Shown here one piece after another: positions 1-11,492 of a stretch of DNA of 64,000 bases. Each line of letters begins with the position of its first letter. Position 1 is the first letter of the stretch. The stretch lies in contig NC_087064.1 in NCBI RefSeq assembly GCF_963678635.1, forward strand, positions 48,343,346-48,407,345. Direction: 5' to 3'. The notes under the pieces were generated by a model. It was given only the letters and a program-made list of their open reading frames with translations. It searched no databases and was not told the origin of the DNA. The position numbers were made by a program, and so were the translations under genes. This DNA comes from Symsagittifera roscoffensis (lineage: Eukaryota; Xenacoelomorpha; Acoela; Convolutidae).

Positions 1-480
1 ATCTATTTGTTGCATGTATGTTGGTCAAACAAATCAGAAAAACAATGAAATAAAATAGGAAATTGCACTGAAAATAAAAACGTTGAAACTTTTTGGCAAT
101 GATTTAACAAGTTTTTTACAATAAAAGTTTGCATTTTTGCATATGCATAAGAAACAATAAGTTTGGTTTTTGCATATGTTTTGTAAAAAATTATGAAAAA
201 AGTTGCATCATTCAAAACTTCTTCATCAAAAAGTTTAGCATACTTGTTAAAAAATCATTACAATTTTTGCATCTTGAAAGAAAGTAACATAAATTTGTTC
301 GTTGAAAAGCGTTTAAGATGAAATATAATTATCTTTGACAAGATTTTTACGAAGAAACATTCAAAAATTAATAGACAAATTGACACGCTCATTATTAAGA
401 GAACCATAACAACAATAAAACCATCAATTAATTTGAACAAGTCAGATTCAGTTTTTGTGTTTTGAACTTTTCAAATTCTG
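1..480. repeat. AT-rich dispersed repeat block (family S)
   Basis: Very AT-rich DNA rich in TTTGCAT words. Recognisable variants recur near 9,760-10,200, 11,815-12,240, 14,405-14,830, 15,900-16,250, 16,640-17,100, 18,355-18,790 and 20,540-20,990. The short ORFs here are low-complexity and change frame between copies, so I do not treat them as genes. The block usually sits next to family C on its right. Confidence 0.8.
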
Positions 481-481
481 T

Positions 482-917
482 CTAAAAAAGCTGAGCGCAG
501 AGTTTGCTTAGATGCAAGTTTTTTGAATAGAACTTAGATAATGTTTTTGAACTTTTACGAACGAATCGTTTCTTTGATACGCTTGGTGTTTTTTGTAGCT
601 CCTTTCCATCGATGATGATGCTGAACACTGAAAATAAGCTTGTTGAATACTTCCCCAATTGATGTGATAACACTTGAATAGAATCAGTGTTTGTACAAAG
701 TGTAAAGACAATCAATTTCTTGATATTTGTTTTGATATTTTTCTAATCTCAGAAGAATCTGGCTAAGCGACGTTCCTATTAAAATTAAATGAAAATTGCA
801 ATTTTCCAAAGAACAGAAAGAATCGTGAGTAGACTCGCCATAATCTTGGGTCACAATGTTTTTTTTCGTAAAACTCGTTGAAAACAGAAAACAAGGATTT
901 ATGATTCTAATCTGCAT
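482..917 (-). pseudogene. Family C ORF, copy 1 (decayed)
   Basis: Minus-strand open frames match those near 10,598, 13,257, 17,103 and 21,193. A shared core contains the peptides VTQDY, CSLE and YQNKYQEIDC. The frame is broken here: the core ORF (684-917) and the continuing C-terminal part (to 482) lie in different frames. In several copies the breaks fall at runs of A or T. I do not recognise the family. It lies upstream of, and divergent to, a family A copy, as elsewhere. Repeated recovery of the same peptide suggests it was once coding. Confidence 0.45.
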
Positions 918-1236
918 AAAATCTGGGAAGAGCTTGTTACATAGCAGCTGTCATTGAGAAGAATGTTTTTTGCAGAAACTGGTGGATTTATGTAGTAGTA
1001 ACGACTTCTGACAAAACATTCCATATTTGGTACTTTTTCCATATGACTCAATCTGCTTTCTTCATTTTTTCATTTAATCTCAAAATCATCTCTCCCACTT
1101 CTCCTCATCTGATCAGTTTGCACTTCATAAGTGTACTCAAGAAAAATTGATAGTCCCAACTACATTGAATTTTCAAAAAATCAAAAAATATTTGGGAGAT
1201 TTGTTTGATTCCAAAGATCCTACAAGGGGAAGTTAT

Positions 1237-1640
1237 ACTTGGAACCGCGCTTTCAACTATTAAAAAAAAATCATTTGGGACAATTTGAAAACTCTCAACA
1301 GGTCTATCTTAGTAAAAAAAGAAGGAGAAGCAATATTGGCAATCCGGAATACTGTCATTTACGATGTTGAAAACCTTGGGCTCAAAGGTTTATATTAAGC
1401 CAAATCTGGCAAAGAATCAACTATGGATCAGGAGCTCGACATCTGTAATAGAGTATATGAAATAGCAACATACAACATGAGGAGGGTGTGTGTCACAATC
1501 ACGAAGTAGAGTGTGAACAAGCCTCCCTACATTCAGATTTGACTCTTCACAGCAAAAAAAAACACGTTCAAAGAAATGCCCCAAATTTTGGAAGACTTTA
1601 GGTTTGTTGATAAGTGTAAACCTCAGTAATGTTTTGTGAT
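1237..1640 (+). pseudogene. Family A ORF, copy 1 (decayed)
   Basis: Clear nucleotide match to the intact family A ORF at 21,784-22,248. It is broken by an extra A in a poly-A run near 1,315, in-frame stops (for example at the position matching LVRIYEAKSG) and an internal deletion near 1,558 that removes the region before the conserved TLHEFKEL peptide. The downstream flank also matches 22,250 onward, so this is one end of a long segmental duplication. Confidence 0.7.
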
Positions 1641-4600
1641 GTTTTGCATGTTTGGTAATTGAAATATTTTTGGTTCAAAGCTATTTTTCCTCACAGAAGT
1701 GTATATTTAGAGCTATAATATTTGAGGAAAAGTCAGACAAAACATACAATTTAATCAAAATTGACATAAAACACTAACCAATTATCAAATGATTTTCCAG
1801 TATTTGCTAAAGAATTTACAGATAATTTTTTTTAGTTACTGCTTTTTCAAAATTAGGTAAATTTTGTCTCATTTTAACAAAATTACAAACAAGAATGTAT
1901 ATTTAGTTGATAACATTATCATTATTTATCGATTCTCTGAATTTCATTGGTTGCTTTCATTTTTTTTGCCTTAATTTGAGGTTTTAATCGGCTACATGAA
2001 TTTACTTAAAACTAATTAGACTCTAAATAAGGAAACAAAACTTTTTATGGTGATTGCTATTACAAAATAAATTAAAAGTGGTACAACTATTCGAGTTTTT
2101 TCAAGTTTCTCTGCTTATTTCAGTAAGAACTATGTTTCTATCAAAAGCGTTTCCAATGTCTGAAATGGACATTTATCAGATTTTAAGGTTGAACTACTAA
2201 AAAAAATTTAACGAGTGGTGGACAGATGAAGTTGATGGAGATTGTATTAGTCTTAACTTGTATAGAAACACAGAACAATCAATAGTTTTGTTAAAAAGAT
2301 GAAGATGAGATTTCAGAAAAGAAGAGTACTGCCAGATTTATCAACAATGTTTTATCTAGAGGAGTTAAGTCAGATTCAGTGGTCTATCAGTAAAAAAAAA
2401 TCAATGGAAGAGCCTATGAACCAAAAATCGGGGATAAAGAACATCATTTCGAATAATGTTTTCAATTTGATACAAATACAAAGCTAGATTTGTCAGAAAA
2501 CCTTTTAATCGGTTATCCAAATTTGAAAGATTTCCGGTTGTTTATTTTACAATATATCAAACAGAAAGTGATAAAAATGTATATTTATATAATTTTTTTT
2601 TCACTGGTTAGAAAAGGAACAAAACGATAAAACTTTGATCGAAATTTCAATGTTTGAATTGAGTATTGAAAAAACAATATAAACCAGACAAGTAATCTCA
2701 TTTATCTCAATAAGGTATCAATTTTTATATCTTAGTTATGTTAGAAAAGTTCAATAAAATTGATTGATCGGGAAGTTTCATAAATATAGTTTGGTTCAGA
2801 AAAGAAATTAATAAATGAACTGGAAAAAGAAAACGAAAAAGTGTTTGTTTTTGCTAAACTTTGAAAATTTTAAGATAATGATATTCATCATTCTCTACTA
2901 AAAATTTACTCTACAATAGAAATTCAGACTTCAAACATGAATATACAGTTATGAGGTTAAGAAAATCATTTAAAGACTTTTAGCAAAGATTTTATGGTAC
3001 TAATTCTGCTTCCGATTGTTGAATGTTCGTTGAAACGATACATTTTTCCATCTAAAATTCAATTTTTAAGTAAAAATTTCTTCAAATTGGATTCATTTGG
3101 TAAATAGTAGATGAAGCAGAAACTGAGAAAACGCTAAAATGAGATAGAAACTCATTTTAATTCATTAGGAGTTTTGAGATAATTTTACTAAAATTTTGCT
3201 TATAAAGTATATCTTGAGAAAAAATCCGACAAACAATTTCTCAAAGGTTTATATCTATTCGTAAGTCAGTAGAAAAGTTTATTATCATTAGATATATTGG
3301 ATACTTTATATGAAAAATTAGATGCTTTGAGGATAATTTTTGTAAAGTAAACCCAATCCGACACCTTCTGGAAGATGATGCATTAAGAATAAATCAAAAA
3401 CTTGCTTTCAAGATCTATATTTCATGGTTTTTACTAATGCGTTTTTTGCATATTAAAAATTGGAAAACTATACAATTGTTCCAGTTTGTATCTTGGTTTC
3501 CTTTGCTCAATCAGTTTTTTGAGACAAGCTCTTTTAGAAGTTTTCAGATTTTGTAGAAGTTAGGAACTAGGTTCTCTTGCTTGTTTCCGGAGGTTTTCAG
3601 ATTATAACTAATAGAGCTGCTCTTAATTTGTTCTTAAATCGTAAAAATACATCTTTATATTCTAATTTTTTTACATATTTTTGAATGCTTTAACTAGCAC
3701 CAAAACTTTCTCACTTTGACATTTTTGAGCAAATTTTCTTCATAAATTAAGAATAAAAAGCCATAGGTATTGCAAGAATAGTGATAGTTGTTGATCCCAA
3801 AAGTTGTATTTTGGCTTAAATCGTTTACGGTAGCAACTGAACAAGGGAACCTTGACAAAGACATATAAAATTTTTATCGTAATAATCAGACGGTATCAGT
3901 CCTAATTTCATCTCTGCCCGCTAATGGTTTGTTCAATTGATACTATTTTCCTCCTAAACTCTCCAATTTTGACTAAATTTTTCTGTAAAGTGTGTTCAAT
4001 AGCAAAAACATGATTTAAGCAGAAAGCAAAAATAACCTTAAAACATAGAAAAGTTCAACGGAAAATCATGAGAGTTATGCTGCAGAAGCAACAGATATAT
4101 AACCTTCAGTTATGAAGAAGAATTTGTTGACTTTGAGCCAATTTCGAATAAATTTTTAGGAAAAAATTTTCCAGTTTTTGGTCAATTTTAGCAGTTAACT
4201 GTTCATTTTTTATCAATGATCTAAAGTTTGTAATTATTAATATGAAAAAATTCTCACAAATTGTAATTTTTGTACAAATTTGGGTAACTCAATGAGAAAA
4301 AAATGAGGAGGAGTTGAATCATGAAGATTGATCTAGAAATTTCATAGAATCATTTGAATTGAGATTCCTATTAAAATTCTCCCTGAACTGGACATAAAAA
4401 ACAGTTAACTACCAACATAAAAGGTTCAAAATGGAAAACTTTGGGCAAACTTGATTAATTTACCTTCTCGAAAATTACGATTAATTTCACTGTTTTCCGG
4501 AAGTTTCAAAATTGATTCTGCTGTAATGAGCTTTCTTTTTAGTGTTTAGAGCATTATATAACCCGCTTTTTAGCTCAAATTAAGGTAAACTTTATCGTAT

Positions 4601-5130
4601 TTCAATATTTTGAGAAAAAATTGTGGAAACATTCATTTTTTTATTCAAAATTTTGTCTCAATATGATGCCTATTAAAATACAGTCTGAGCTCAATTTTGG
4701 AATCAATACGTAAAAGTCTGTTTAAAATTAGATCAGAAGAATCAATAAGCTAGCCAAAAAATCGAGATTTCTGCAATTTTTTTCCAAAAACTTGAAATTT
4801 TTGCATTTTTTTCTGAAAGTCCAGTTATAACAAATTTTATCGTGTTCTGGAAATTTTTTTAAAAAACTTTCAATTTTTTTGATGAAAATTCCAAGATCTT
4901 GCACAAAAATTCTTACCATTGACTTAGCATATACCAAAAAACTAAAAACATACCCTTAATTCCAGAACCTTCACGTAATTAACCAGTAATAGTTAACAAT
5001 TATGTAACGCGCGCCGAAATTTTTGCAAAAAAAAACTTGAATTTTCCACTCAAAAACAAAAAAAATCACGTTTTACTTTCTCGTACCATCACACTGAAGC
5101 CTTACCATTGGTATTCACTATCTTAATACA
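1641..5130. other. AT-rich intergenic segment, duplicated at 22.2-28.6 kb
   Basis: No convincing gene. The sequence matches 22,250-23,370 and then 26,150-28,640 in the same order and orientation, at high but imperfect identity. The other copy contains an extra block with the zinc-finger ORFs. A 62-aa ORF at 2,299-2,487 is only partly conserved in the second copy (near 22,860), where its frame is disrupted, so I leave it uncalled. Confidence 0.7.
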
Positions 5131-5149
5131 TTGTAGACTCTATACCCAA

Positions 5150-5400
5150 TCCTAATACATAGCATGGTATACCGGAAATCTATAACGTATCTTGATACAT
5201 GGAGTCTCCCATACTCCCCCCTGATCAGCCTCAACCTCTACTACTGGTGTCGCTATGACTACGTCATCCACGTAACACATCACGAGATTCCCGTACTTCT
5301 TGGTCACTCTCGTCAAAGCCTGAGCCATCAGTCTTTGAAAAGTGGCCGTGGCGTTGTACAAGCCAAAGGGCATCCTCTTCCACTGGTACAACCCCAATTC
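5150..5400 (-). pseudogene. pol: Gypsy pol (RT) fragment, inverted
   Basis: Read on the minus strand this encodes the RT palm region. It runs from LYQWKRMPFGL through ALTRVTKKYGN to the catalytic YVDD box, then leaves homology after VVIATP. The intact copy at about 62,930-63,080 continues normally past this point. The replacement sequence (peptide VVEVEADQGG) is shared with the fragments at 6,110 and 28,690, so the breakpoint was inherited rather than created three times. It is a non-functional piece of the Ty3/gypsy element whose fuller copy lies at 58-64 kb. Confidence 0.85.
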
Positions 5401-5640
5401 ACATTTTCAAAACATAGGGCGGACATCGGTTGTTTCATTGGCAAAATTAGGACCCAACCGGATTGGCAAAAATAGGACCCCTCCGGATTGGCAAAACTAG
5501 GACCCCTCCGGATTGGCAAAAACCGTACCCCTACGGATTGGCAAATTTGGGACCCTTCCGGAGTGGGAAAAAAGGACCCCTCCGGATTGGCAAAAACAGA
5601 ACCCCTGCATACTTGCAAAAATAGGACATCGGCAAAATAG
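5400..5640 (-). repeat. LTR minisatellite (25-bp CCGGAGGGGTC unit), inverted, with pol junction
   Basis: About eight copies of a roughly 25-bp unit, here in the GGCAAAA...CCCCTCCGG orientation. It is preceded at 5,400-5,440 by a short plus-strand pol piece (SKH-ADIG region). The same pol-to-minisatellite junction recurs near 6,780 and 29,510. Confidence 0.85.
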
Positions 5641-6080
5641 GGCAAAAATTGGTACAAAAAGTAAGATATTAATCTGTGGGGGGCCCGACAGTGACTGCAC
5701 TGTAGTGACCATTCACCAAGCTGCAAATTTCCGAGTTAAAAACCTTCATTCGTGTATTGAACTAATATTACTAGTATTACTATTTATACAGCCTATATAA
5801 ATACTCCTATAACGTTTTTCAGAGAAAAACACGGTAAGCAGACCGGTTTCTACGGGTCAAAATAGCGATATTTTGATCCCCCGCAAATTGCAATTTTTGA
5901 GATATCGATTTTTTTGAAACGGAAAAAAGCGCTAAATTAGTGGGTTACATTGTAACTGTACTAGTATAATAGGTCGCACCGGTGAAGTTTATTTCAGACG
6001 AGATTGGAACTAATTGGGTACCAAAAACCGAATTTTTTTGATTTTTGAAAAAACTAAAGATACAAAATAAGAAAACTTTG
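5640..6080 (+). repeat. Gypsy LTR fragment (internal part)
   Basis: Matches 33,468-33,910 of the long LTR in plus orientation, from the GTAAGATATTAATCTG region to the TTGGTACC-type region. It is sandwiched between an inverted minisatellite and an inverted pol fragment, so it has been rearranged. Confidence 0.8.
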
Positions 6081-6099
6081 TTGAAATTATTGAGTTAGG

Positions 6100-6690
6100 A
6101 TCCCACGCCCCCCCTTGATTAGCCCCAACCTCTACTACTGGTGGTGCTATGACCACGTCATCCACGTAACACATCACAAGGTTCCTGTATTTCTTCGTCA
6201 CTCTTATCAAAGCCTGAGCCATCAGTCTTTGAAAAGTGGCCGTGGCGTTGCACAAGCCAGAGGGCATCCTCTTTCACTGGTACAACCCCAATTCACATGC
6301 GAATCCGGTCTTTTCTTTGTCCTTCTTCCGCAGAAGGACCTGCCAGAAGGCAGAACCCAAATCCAGTGTGGTGAAGAACTTGGCGTCACCAAGTTTTGAA
6401 AGGCTCTCGTCTATTCGCGGTATCGGGTACATATATTTTATGGTCACTGCGTTCAGATAACGAAAACCGCAAGAGAACCTAAGCTGCCCCCTTTGTTCTT
6501 GGCCATGACTACCCCGCAAGCCCAAGGCGATTTCAAGGGTTCTATCATGTCGCATTCGAGACACATTTCTATTTCCGCTCGGCACGCTTCCGATTTTTGA
6601 GGCGTCATTTGCCTTGCGCCTTCCCTATGAGGAATGCCGCCTTCCTCTTATTCTATTTTGTGTTCGACGAAGTTGCTGCAACCGGAGAAT
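6100..6690 (-). pseudogene. pol: Gypsy pol (RT) fragment, inverted
   Basis: The minus-strand translation covers RT from the region before MTPHKSEACRAEIEM, through LDLGSAFWQV, to YVDD. It is broken by a frame change after the AEIEM region and a stop where LYQW should continue. The same left-end breakpoint (VVEVGANQGG) is present as at 5,210 and 28,725. It matches the RT of the copy at 62,600-63,080. Confidence 0.85.
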
Positions 6691-6780
6691 AGGTGAGGGA
6701 GATTTTGAATCCTTAAGGGCGGTTTTAAATTGGAATGCGGACGTATTTTCAAAACATAAGTCGGACATCGGTTGTATCTT
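6690..6780 (+). pseudogene. pol: Short pol fragment inverted against its neighbour
   Basis: Plus-strand match to the pol segment just before RT (peptide IGEGDF...VFSKHK, intact copy 62,455-62,540). The immediately preceding pol sequence is in minus orientation, so the two adjoining halves of pol point in opposite directions. The same fold occurs at 29,420-29,510. Confidence 0.8.
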
Positions 6781-6781
6781 T

Positions 6782-7020
6782 GGCAAAATTAGGGCCCAAC
6801 CGGATTGGCAAAAATAGGACCCCTCCGGATTGGCAAAACTAGGACCCCTCCGGATTGGCAAAAAAAAGACCCCTCCGGATTGGCAAAATTAGGACCCCTC
6901 CGGAGTGGCAAAAAAAAGGACCCCTCCAGATTGGCAAAATTAGGACCCCTCCGGAGTGGCAAAAAATAGGACCCCTCCAGATTGGCAAAACCAGGACCCC
7001 TCCATATTTGCAAAAATAGG
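6782..7020 (-). repeat. LTR minisatellite, inverted
   Basis: About nine or ten units of the 25-bp GC-rich repeat in inverted orientation, with the CCCCTCCGG core preserved. The array in LTR copy B (34.4-34.9 kb) is the longest. Confidence 0.88.
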
Positions 7021-7200
7021 ACCCCCCGGATACGTTCTCCGATGCTATTATGCTGTAAGAACTAACTAGGAAGGGTGTATTTTCCGTCCCTAGACCCTTC
7101 CGGATCGAAGCTAAACCTCTAATACTGCTATTCCCCTCAACTGAGAAAGGTCTTGTAACTAGCCTAGTTTCGATTCGACTTTAGTTTTCTGGGTTCCTTA
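7020..7200 (-). repeat. Gypsy LTR fragment, inverted
   Basis: Reverse complement of the LTR just upstream of the minisatellite (compare 34,170-34,350). It includes the ACCCTTCC and CCGGATCGAAGC segments and ends in AT-rich DNA. Confidence 0.75.
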
Positions 7201-7531
7201 GCTCTCCCTTTTTGTCATGTATGCAAAAATTAGGATGCTTTTTTATCAAGTCTCTAAAAAACGATCTTAAAACTTTTAGAAGAGGAAATTGTTTTATTTT
7301 TTTACCATCTTGCAAAAATTTTGTGAAGTGCAAAGTTTGCAAAGTGCAAAATTTATATGATTTTTGCAAAATGTGTATTACAAAATTTTCCATAATCTAT
7401 TAACTTATCTCTTTGTTCCTATCTCTTTAAAAAGAAAAAACTAGATCCAAAAAAAAATAAATCACCAAAACTTTAGACAATAACGAACCTATTTTCAAAG
7501 TTCTCAAAATTTTTCAAATTCTCAATGGAGC

Positions 7532-7966
7532 TCAAAACTGGTCTTGCCTCCATCGCCGGTGGTTGTCCTGGTGGTTCGCTGACTGGAGTTCTTGGTTCAG
7601 AGAACCCCTCATCCTCTTCGATATTAATTGGGTTCTCCACAGATCCCTCTTTCTCCCAAGGAAAAAGGATACCGTCGAATGGTTGTGCCATATATCTAGA
7701 GTCAGGAATCCCACATGCTCAGACACTTCCTCCATCATTTGCATGGTTCCAAGTTGGTTCTCTGTGATGGGAACTTGCATCATATGATGTTCGTTGAAAT
7801 CTCTTTGCATCACCTCCACCATGTGCCAGACTTGGATTGGGATGTCCATTCGTGCTAGAAAAGCTCCAGACACTGTTTCTCGCACTTGGATTTGTACTAG
7901 ATCAGGCAAAAATTCTACCGAAAACATAAGGTTGCTGTTTTGCACTGAGAAGATAATTTTGAGCAA
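7532..7966 (-). pseudogene. Family B ORF, broken copy in left palindrome arm
   Basis: Minus-strand match to the intact family B protein. The N-terminal half is in frame, including VRETVSGAFLARMDIPIQVW. The frame then changes after the EEVSEHVG peptide, so the acidic and proline-rich C-terminal half is found in a second frame (7,473-7,691). The cause is a small deletion relative to the right-arm copy. No catalytic motif is visible. Confidence 0.75.
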
Positions 7967-8720
7967 TGAGTTGAGTAAAAGATACAGAGTATAAAGATCG
8001 ATTGATTTACAGTTAAGAGGGAAGTAGTTGACGATAGTTAAGTTGAAGTTAAGAAGTTTAGAGCTGAGAGAGGAGGTAGTTAATTTGAAAATAAAATGAT
8101 TTTTAGTTGCGAGAAATGGGTACTTTTAACTTGAGTGTGTGGGTATAACCAATCAGAATTGTTTTTCCTAATTTGGTTTGTAGTCGTGTCCAATCAGATT
8201 TCAGCTTCCTTTTATGGAATTCTTGAATAAAAGTGGTGTCCAATTGAAAACATAGTTACATTTTGGATACTTTTTACACATTGTCGTTCCCAATCAAAAA
8301 ATCTTTTGTGATTGGAAACGTTTCCAGTCACAAATGACTTGGTGATTGAGAACGAAAATGTGTAAAAAGTACCCAAAATGGAACTTTGTTTCCAATTGGA
8401 CGCTTTTTATGCAAGAATTCCATAAAAAGAAATTGAAATCTGATTGGAAAAGACTACAATCGAAACAAGGAAATAACAATTCTGAATGGATATACCCACA
8501 CATTCGAGTTGAAGGTACCCATTTCTCGAAACTAAAGATCATTTTATTTTCAACTTAACTACCATCAACTACCTCCTCTCCCAGCTCTTAACACTTTTAC
8601 TTCAACTTAACTATCGTCAACTACTTCCCTCTCAACTGTAAATCAACCGATCTTTATACTCTGTATCTTTTACTCAAATCATCGCTAAAAATTATCTTCT
8701 CAGTGCAAAACAGCAACCTC

Positions 8721-9224
8721 ATGTTCTCGATAGAATTTTCGCCTCATCTAGTACAAATCCAAGTGCGAGAAACAGTGTCTGGAGCTTTTCTAGCACGAAT
8801 GGACATCCCAATCCAAGTCTGGCACATGGTGGAGGTGATGCAAAGAGGTTTCAACGATCATCATATGACGCAAGTTCCCATCACAGAGAACCAACTTGGA
8901 ACCATGCAAATGATAGAGGAAGGGTCTGAGCATGTGGGAATGAACTACCCAAAGGATCCTGACTCTAGATATGTGGCACAACGAGTCAACGATTTCCTCT
9001 TTCCTTGGGAGGAAGAGGGGTCTGTGGAGAATCCAATTACTATCGAAGAGGATGAGGGGTTCTCTGAGCCAAGAACTCAAGTCAGCGAACCACCAGTACA
9101 ACCACCGGCGATGGAGGCAAGACCAGTTTTGCGCTCCATTGAGAGCTTGCCAAATTTTGAGAACTCAGCTGCTCGACAGCTCTTTGATTTAAAAATAAAT
9201 TGGTTATTATCTTGTGTTTTGTAA
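8721..9224 (+). CDS. Family B protein, copy 2 (unknown function)
   Basis: The frame is open from before 8,703, but the ATG used by copies at 12,697 and 15,288 is ATT here. The first ATG is 8,721, at the MFSIEF peptide, giving about 168 residues. The upstream TTATCTTCTCAG also resembles a splice acceptor, so a 5' exon is possible. The protein has a mixed N-terminal half, an acidic stretch (FPWEEEG...ITIEEDEG) and a proline-rich segment (SEPPVQPPA). ITIEEDE resembles a SUMO-interacting motif, but this is only a pattern. The family is unrecognised. Confidence 0.5.
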   Translation: MFSIEFSPHLVQIQVRETVSGAFLARMDIPIQVWHMVEVMQRGFNDHHMTQVPITENQLGTMQMIEEGSEHVGMNYPKDPDSRYVAQRVNDFLFPWEEEGSVENPITIEEDEGFSEPRTQVSEPPVQPPAMEARPVLRSIESLPNFENSAARQLFDLKINWLLSCVL

Positions 9225-9305
9225 TTTAATTTATTTTGCATCTAGTTTTTTTATTTTAAAGAGATAGGAACAAAGAGATAAGTTAAGAGATTATGGAAAA
9301 ATTTG

Positions 9306-10597
9306 TACTATTAATTTTTCTATCAATTTTTCAAAAATTAATAGCAAAATTGACACGCTCATTATTTACAGAACCATAAATATTAGAAACATAAATAATA
9401 GAAACATCTGCGCAGAGTTTGCGTAGATGCAAGTTTTTTGATTAGAACTTAGATAATGTTTTTTGAAGTTTTACCAAACGAATCGTTTCTTTGATTAGCT
9501 TGGTTATTTTCATAGCTCCTTTCCATCAATGATGATGCTGAACACTGCAAATAAGCTTATTGAATCCTTCCCCTTATGCAACTTGCAGTGTTTTTTCTAA
9601 CATGTTTTACATACTTTTCAAAAATTCAAAGAAAAACAAGCAAATTAAGAAAATTTTCATTAAATGTTTTCGCTTTTTAAAAACTCATTGTACAAAGTTT
9701 TCTTGCACGTTTAATGTTTAAAGTAAATGAATTTCTTGCTTTTAAATTTGATCATAATGGAATCTATTTGTTGCATGTATGTTGGTCAAACAAATCAGAA
9801 AAACAATGAAATAAAATAGGAAATTGCACTGAAAATAAAAACGTTGAAACTTTTTGGCAATGATTTAACAAGTTTTTTACAAAAAATGTTTGAATTTTTG
9901 CATTTGCATAAGAAACCATAAGTTTGGTTTTTGCATATGTTTTGTAAAAAATTATGAAAAAAGTTCAGAAATCATTACAATTTTTGCATCTTGAAAGAAA
10001 TTAACATAAATTTGTTCGTTGAAATGCGTATAAGATGAAACATAATTATCTTTGACAAGTTTTTTACGAAGAATCATTCAAAAATTAATAGAAAGTTTGA
10101 CACACTCATTATTTACAGAACCATAACATCAAGAAAACCATCAATTATTTTGAACAAATCAGATTCAGTTTTTGTGTTTTGATTTTTTAAATTCTGTCTA
10201 AAAAAGCTGAGCGCTGAGTTTGCGTAGATGCAATTTTTTTGATCAGAACTTAGTTAATGTTTTCTGAACTTTTACCAAACGAACAGTTTATTTGATACAC
10301 TTCGTGTTTTTCATAGCTCCGTTCCATCTGCAAAAATTTTTCTCGAAAAATTTAGCATACTTGTTAAAAAAATTTTACAATTTTTGCATCTTGAAAGAAA
10401 GTAACATAAATTTGTTCGTTGAAAAGCGATTAAGATGAAATATAATTATACTTGACAAGATTATTAATAAGAAACATTCAAAATTAATAGAAAAATTGAC
10501 ACGCTCATTATTTAGAGAACCATAACATCAATAAAACCATCAATTATTTTGAACAAATCAGATTCAGTTTTTGTGATTTGAATTTTTCAAATTCTCT
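9306..10597. repeat. AT-rich repeat blocks (family S and family C tails)
   Basis: No supported gene. It contains two incomplete S blocks (from about 9,760 and 10,320) and fragments of the recurring TAGCTCCTTTCCATC segment that elsewhere forms part of family C. Breakpoints differ between copies, which suggests repeated unequal exchange. Confidence 0.65.
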
Positions 10598-11178
10598 CTA
10601 AAAAAAGCTGAGCGCAGAGTTTGCGTAGATGCAAGTTTTTTTATTAGAACTTAGATAAGTTTTTTGAACTTTTACCGAATGAATCGTTTCTTTGATACGC
10701 TTGGTGTTTCTTGTAGCTCCTTTCCATCGATGCTGATGCTGAACACTAAAAATAAGCTTATTGAATACTTCCCCACTTGATGTGATAACACTTGAATAGT
10801 ATCCGTTTTTGTATAAAGTGTAAGGACAATCAATTTCTTGATATTTGTTTTGATAATTGTCTAATCTCTGAATATTCTGGCTAAGCAATTTTCCTATTAA
10901 ATGTAAATGAAAATTGCAACTTTCCAAGGAACAGAAAGAATCGTGAATAGACACGCAATAATCTTGGGTCACTATGTTTTTTTTTCGTAAAGTTCGTTGA
11001 AAACAGAAAATAAGGATTTATTATTATAATCTGAATAAAAACTGGGAAGAGCTTGACACATAGCAGCTGTCATTGAGAAGAATGTTTTTTGCAGTGGATT
11101 TATGCAGTAGTAACGACTTCTTACAAAACCTTCCATATTTGGTACTACTTCCATATGACTCATTCTGCTTACTTCCAT
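10598..11178 (-). pseudogene. Family C ORF, copy 2 (frameshifted)
   Basis: Two adjoining minus-strand ORFs. One runs 11,178 to 10,972 from an ATG (start MEVSRMSHMEVV). The other is a 124-aa frame, 10,972 to 10,598, containing VTQDY-type, CSLESCNFHL and YQNKYQEIDC peptides. They are joined by a shift at a T-run near 10,978. An 8-nt deletion near 11,093 relative to other copies also alters the N-terminal frame. The region before the ATG (11,180-11,330) is shared with the divergent family A copy. Function unknown. Confidence 0.4.
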
Positions 11179-11329
11179 TTTAATTTAATCTCAAAATCAT
11201 CTCTCCCATTTCTCCTCATCTGATCAGTTTGCTCTTCATAAGGGTATTCAAGAAAAATTGATAGTCACAACTACATTGAATTTTCAAAAAATCAAAAAAT
11301 ATTTGAGAGATTTGTTTGGTTCCAAAGAT

Positions 11330-11492
11330 CCTACAAGGGGAAGTTATACTTGGAACCGTGCTTTCAACTATTAAAAATAAATCATTAGGGACAATTTGAA
11401 AAGTCTCAAGAGGTCTATCTTAGTAAAAAAGAAGGAGAAGCAATATCGGCAATCCGGAATACTGTTATTCACGATGTTGAAAACTTTGGACT
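11330..11492 (+). pseudogene. Family A 5' fragment (truncated)
   Basis: Matches the first part of family A, up to the position of VENLGL, then switches abruptly to a TTTTTTGATTAG repeat. The identical breakpoint occurs at 14,082 and 18,030, so the truncated form was itself amplified. Confidence 0.75.

Larger units (their letters stand above)
1080..5400 (+). repeat. Segmental duplication, left copy
   Basis: Direct duplication of about 21,590-28,950. It includes the decayed family A copy, the AT-rich segment and the junction into an inverted gypsy pol fragment (5,140-5,400 against 28,610-28,920). The flanking text around the pol junction is nearly the same in both. The right copy is longer because it contains the tandem zinc-finger block. 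Confidence 0.75.
7379..9305. repeat. 1.9-kb palindrome carrying two family B copies
   Basis: The left arm (7,379 to about 8,316) is the reverse complement of the right arm (about 8,323 to 9,305), with a centre at the self-complementary AAACGTTT. There is essentially no spacer. Each arm carries one family B gene reading outward from the centre, with its upstream region toward the centre. The arms differ by substitutions and small indels, enough to break the left gene. Confidence 0.85.
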
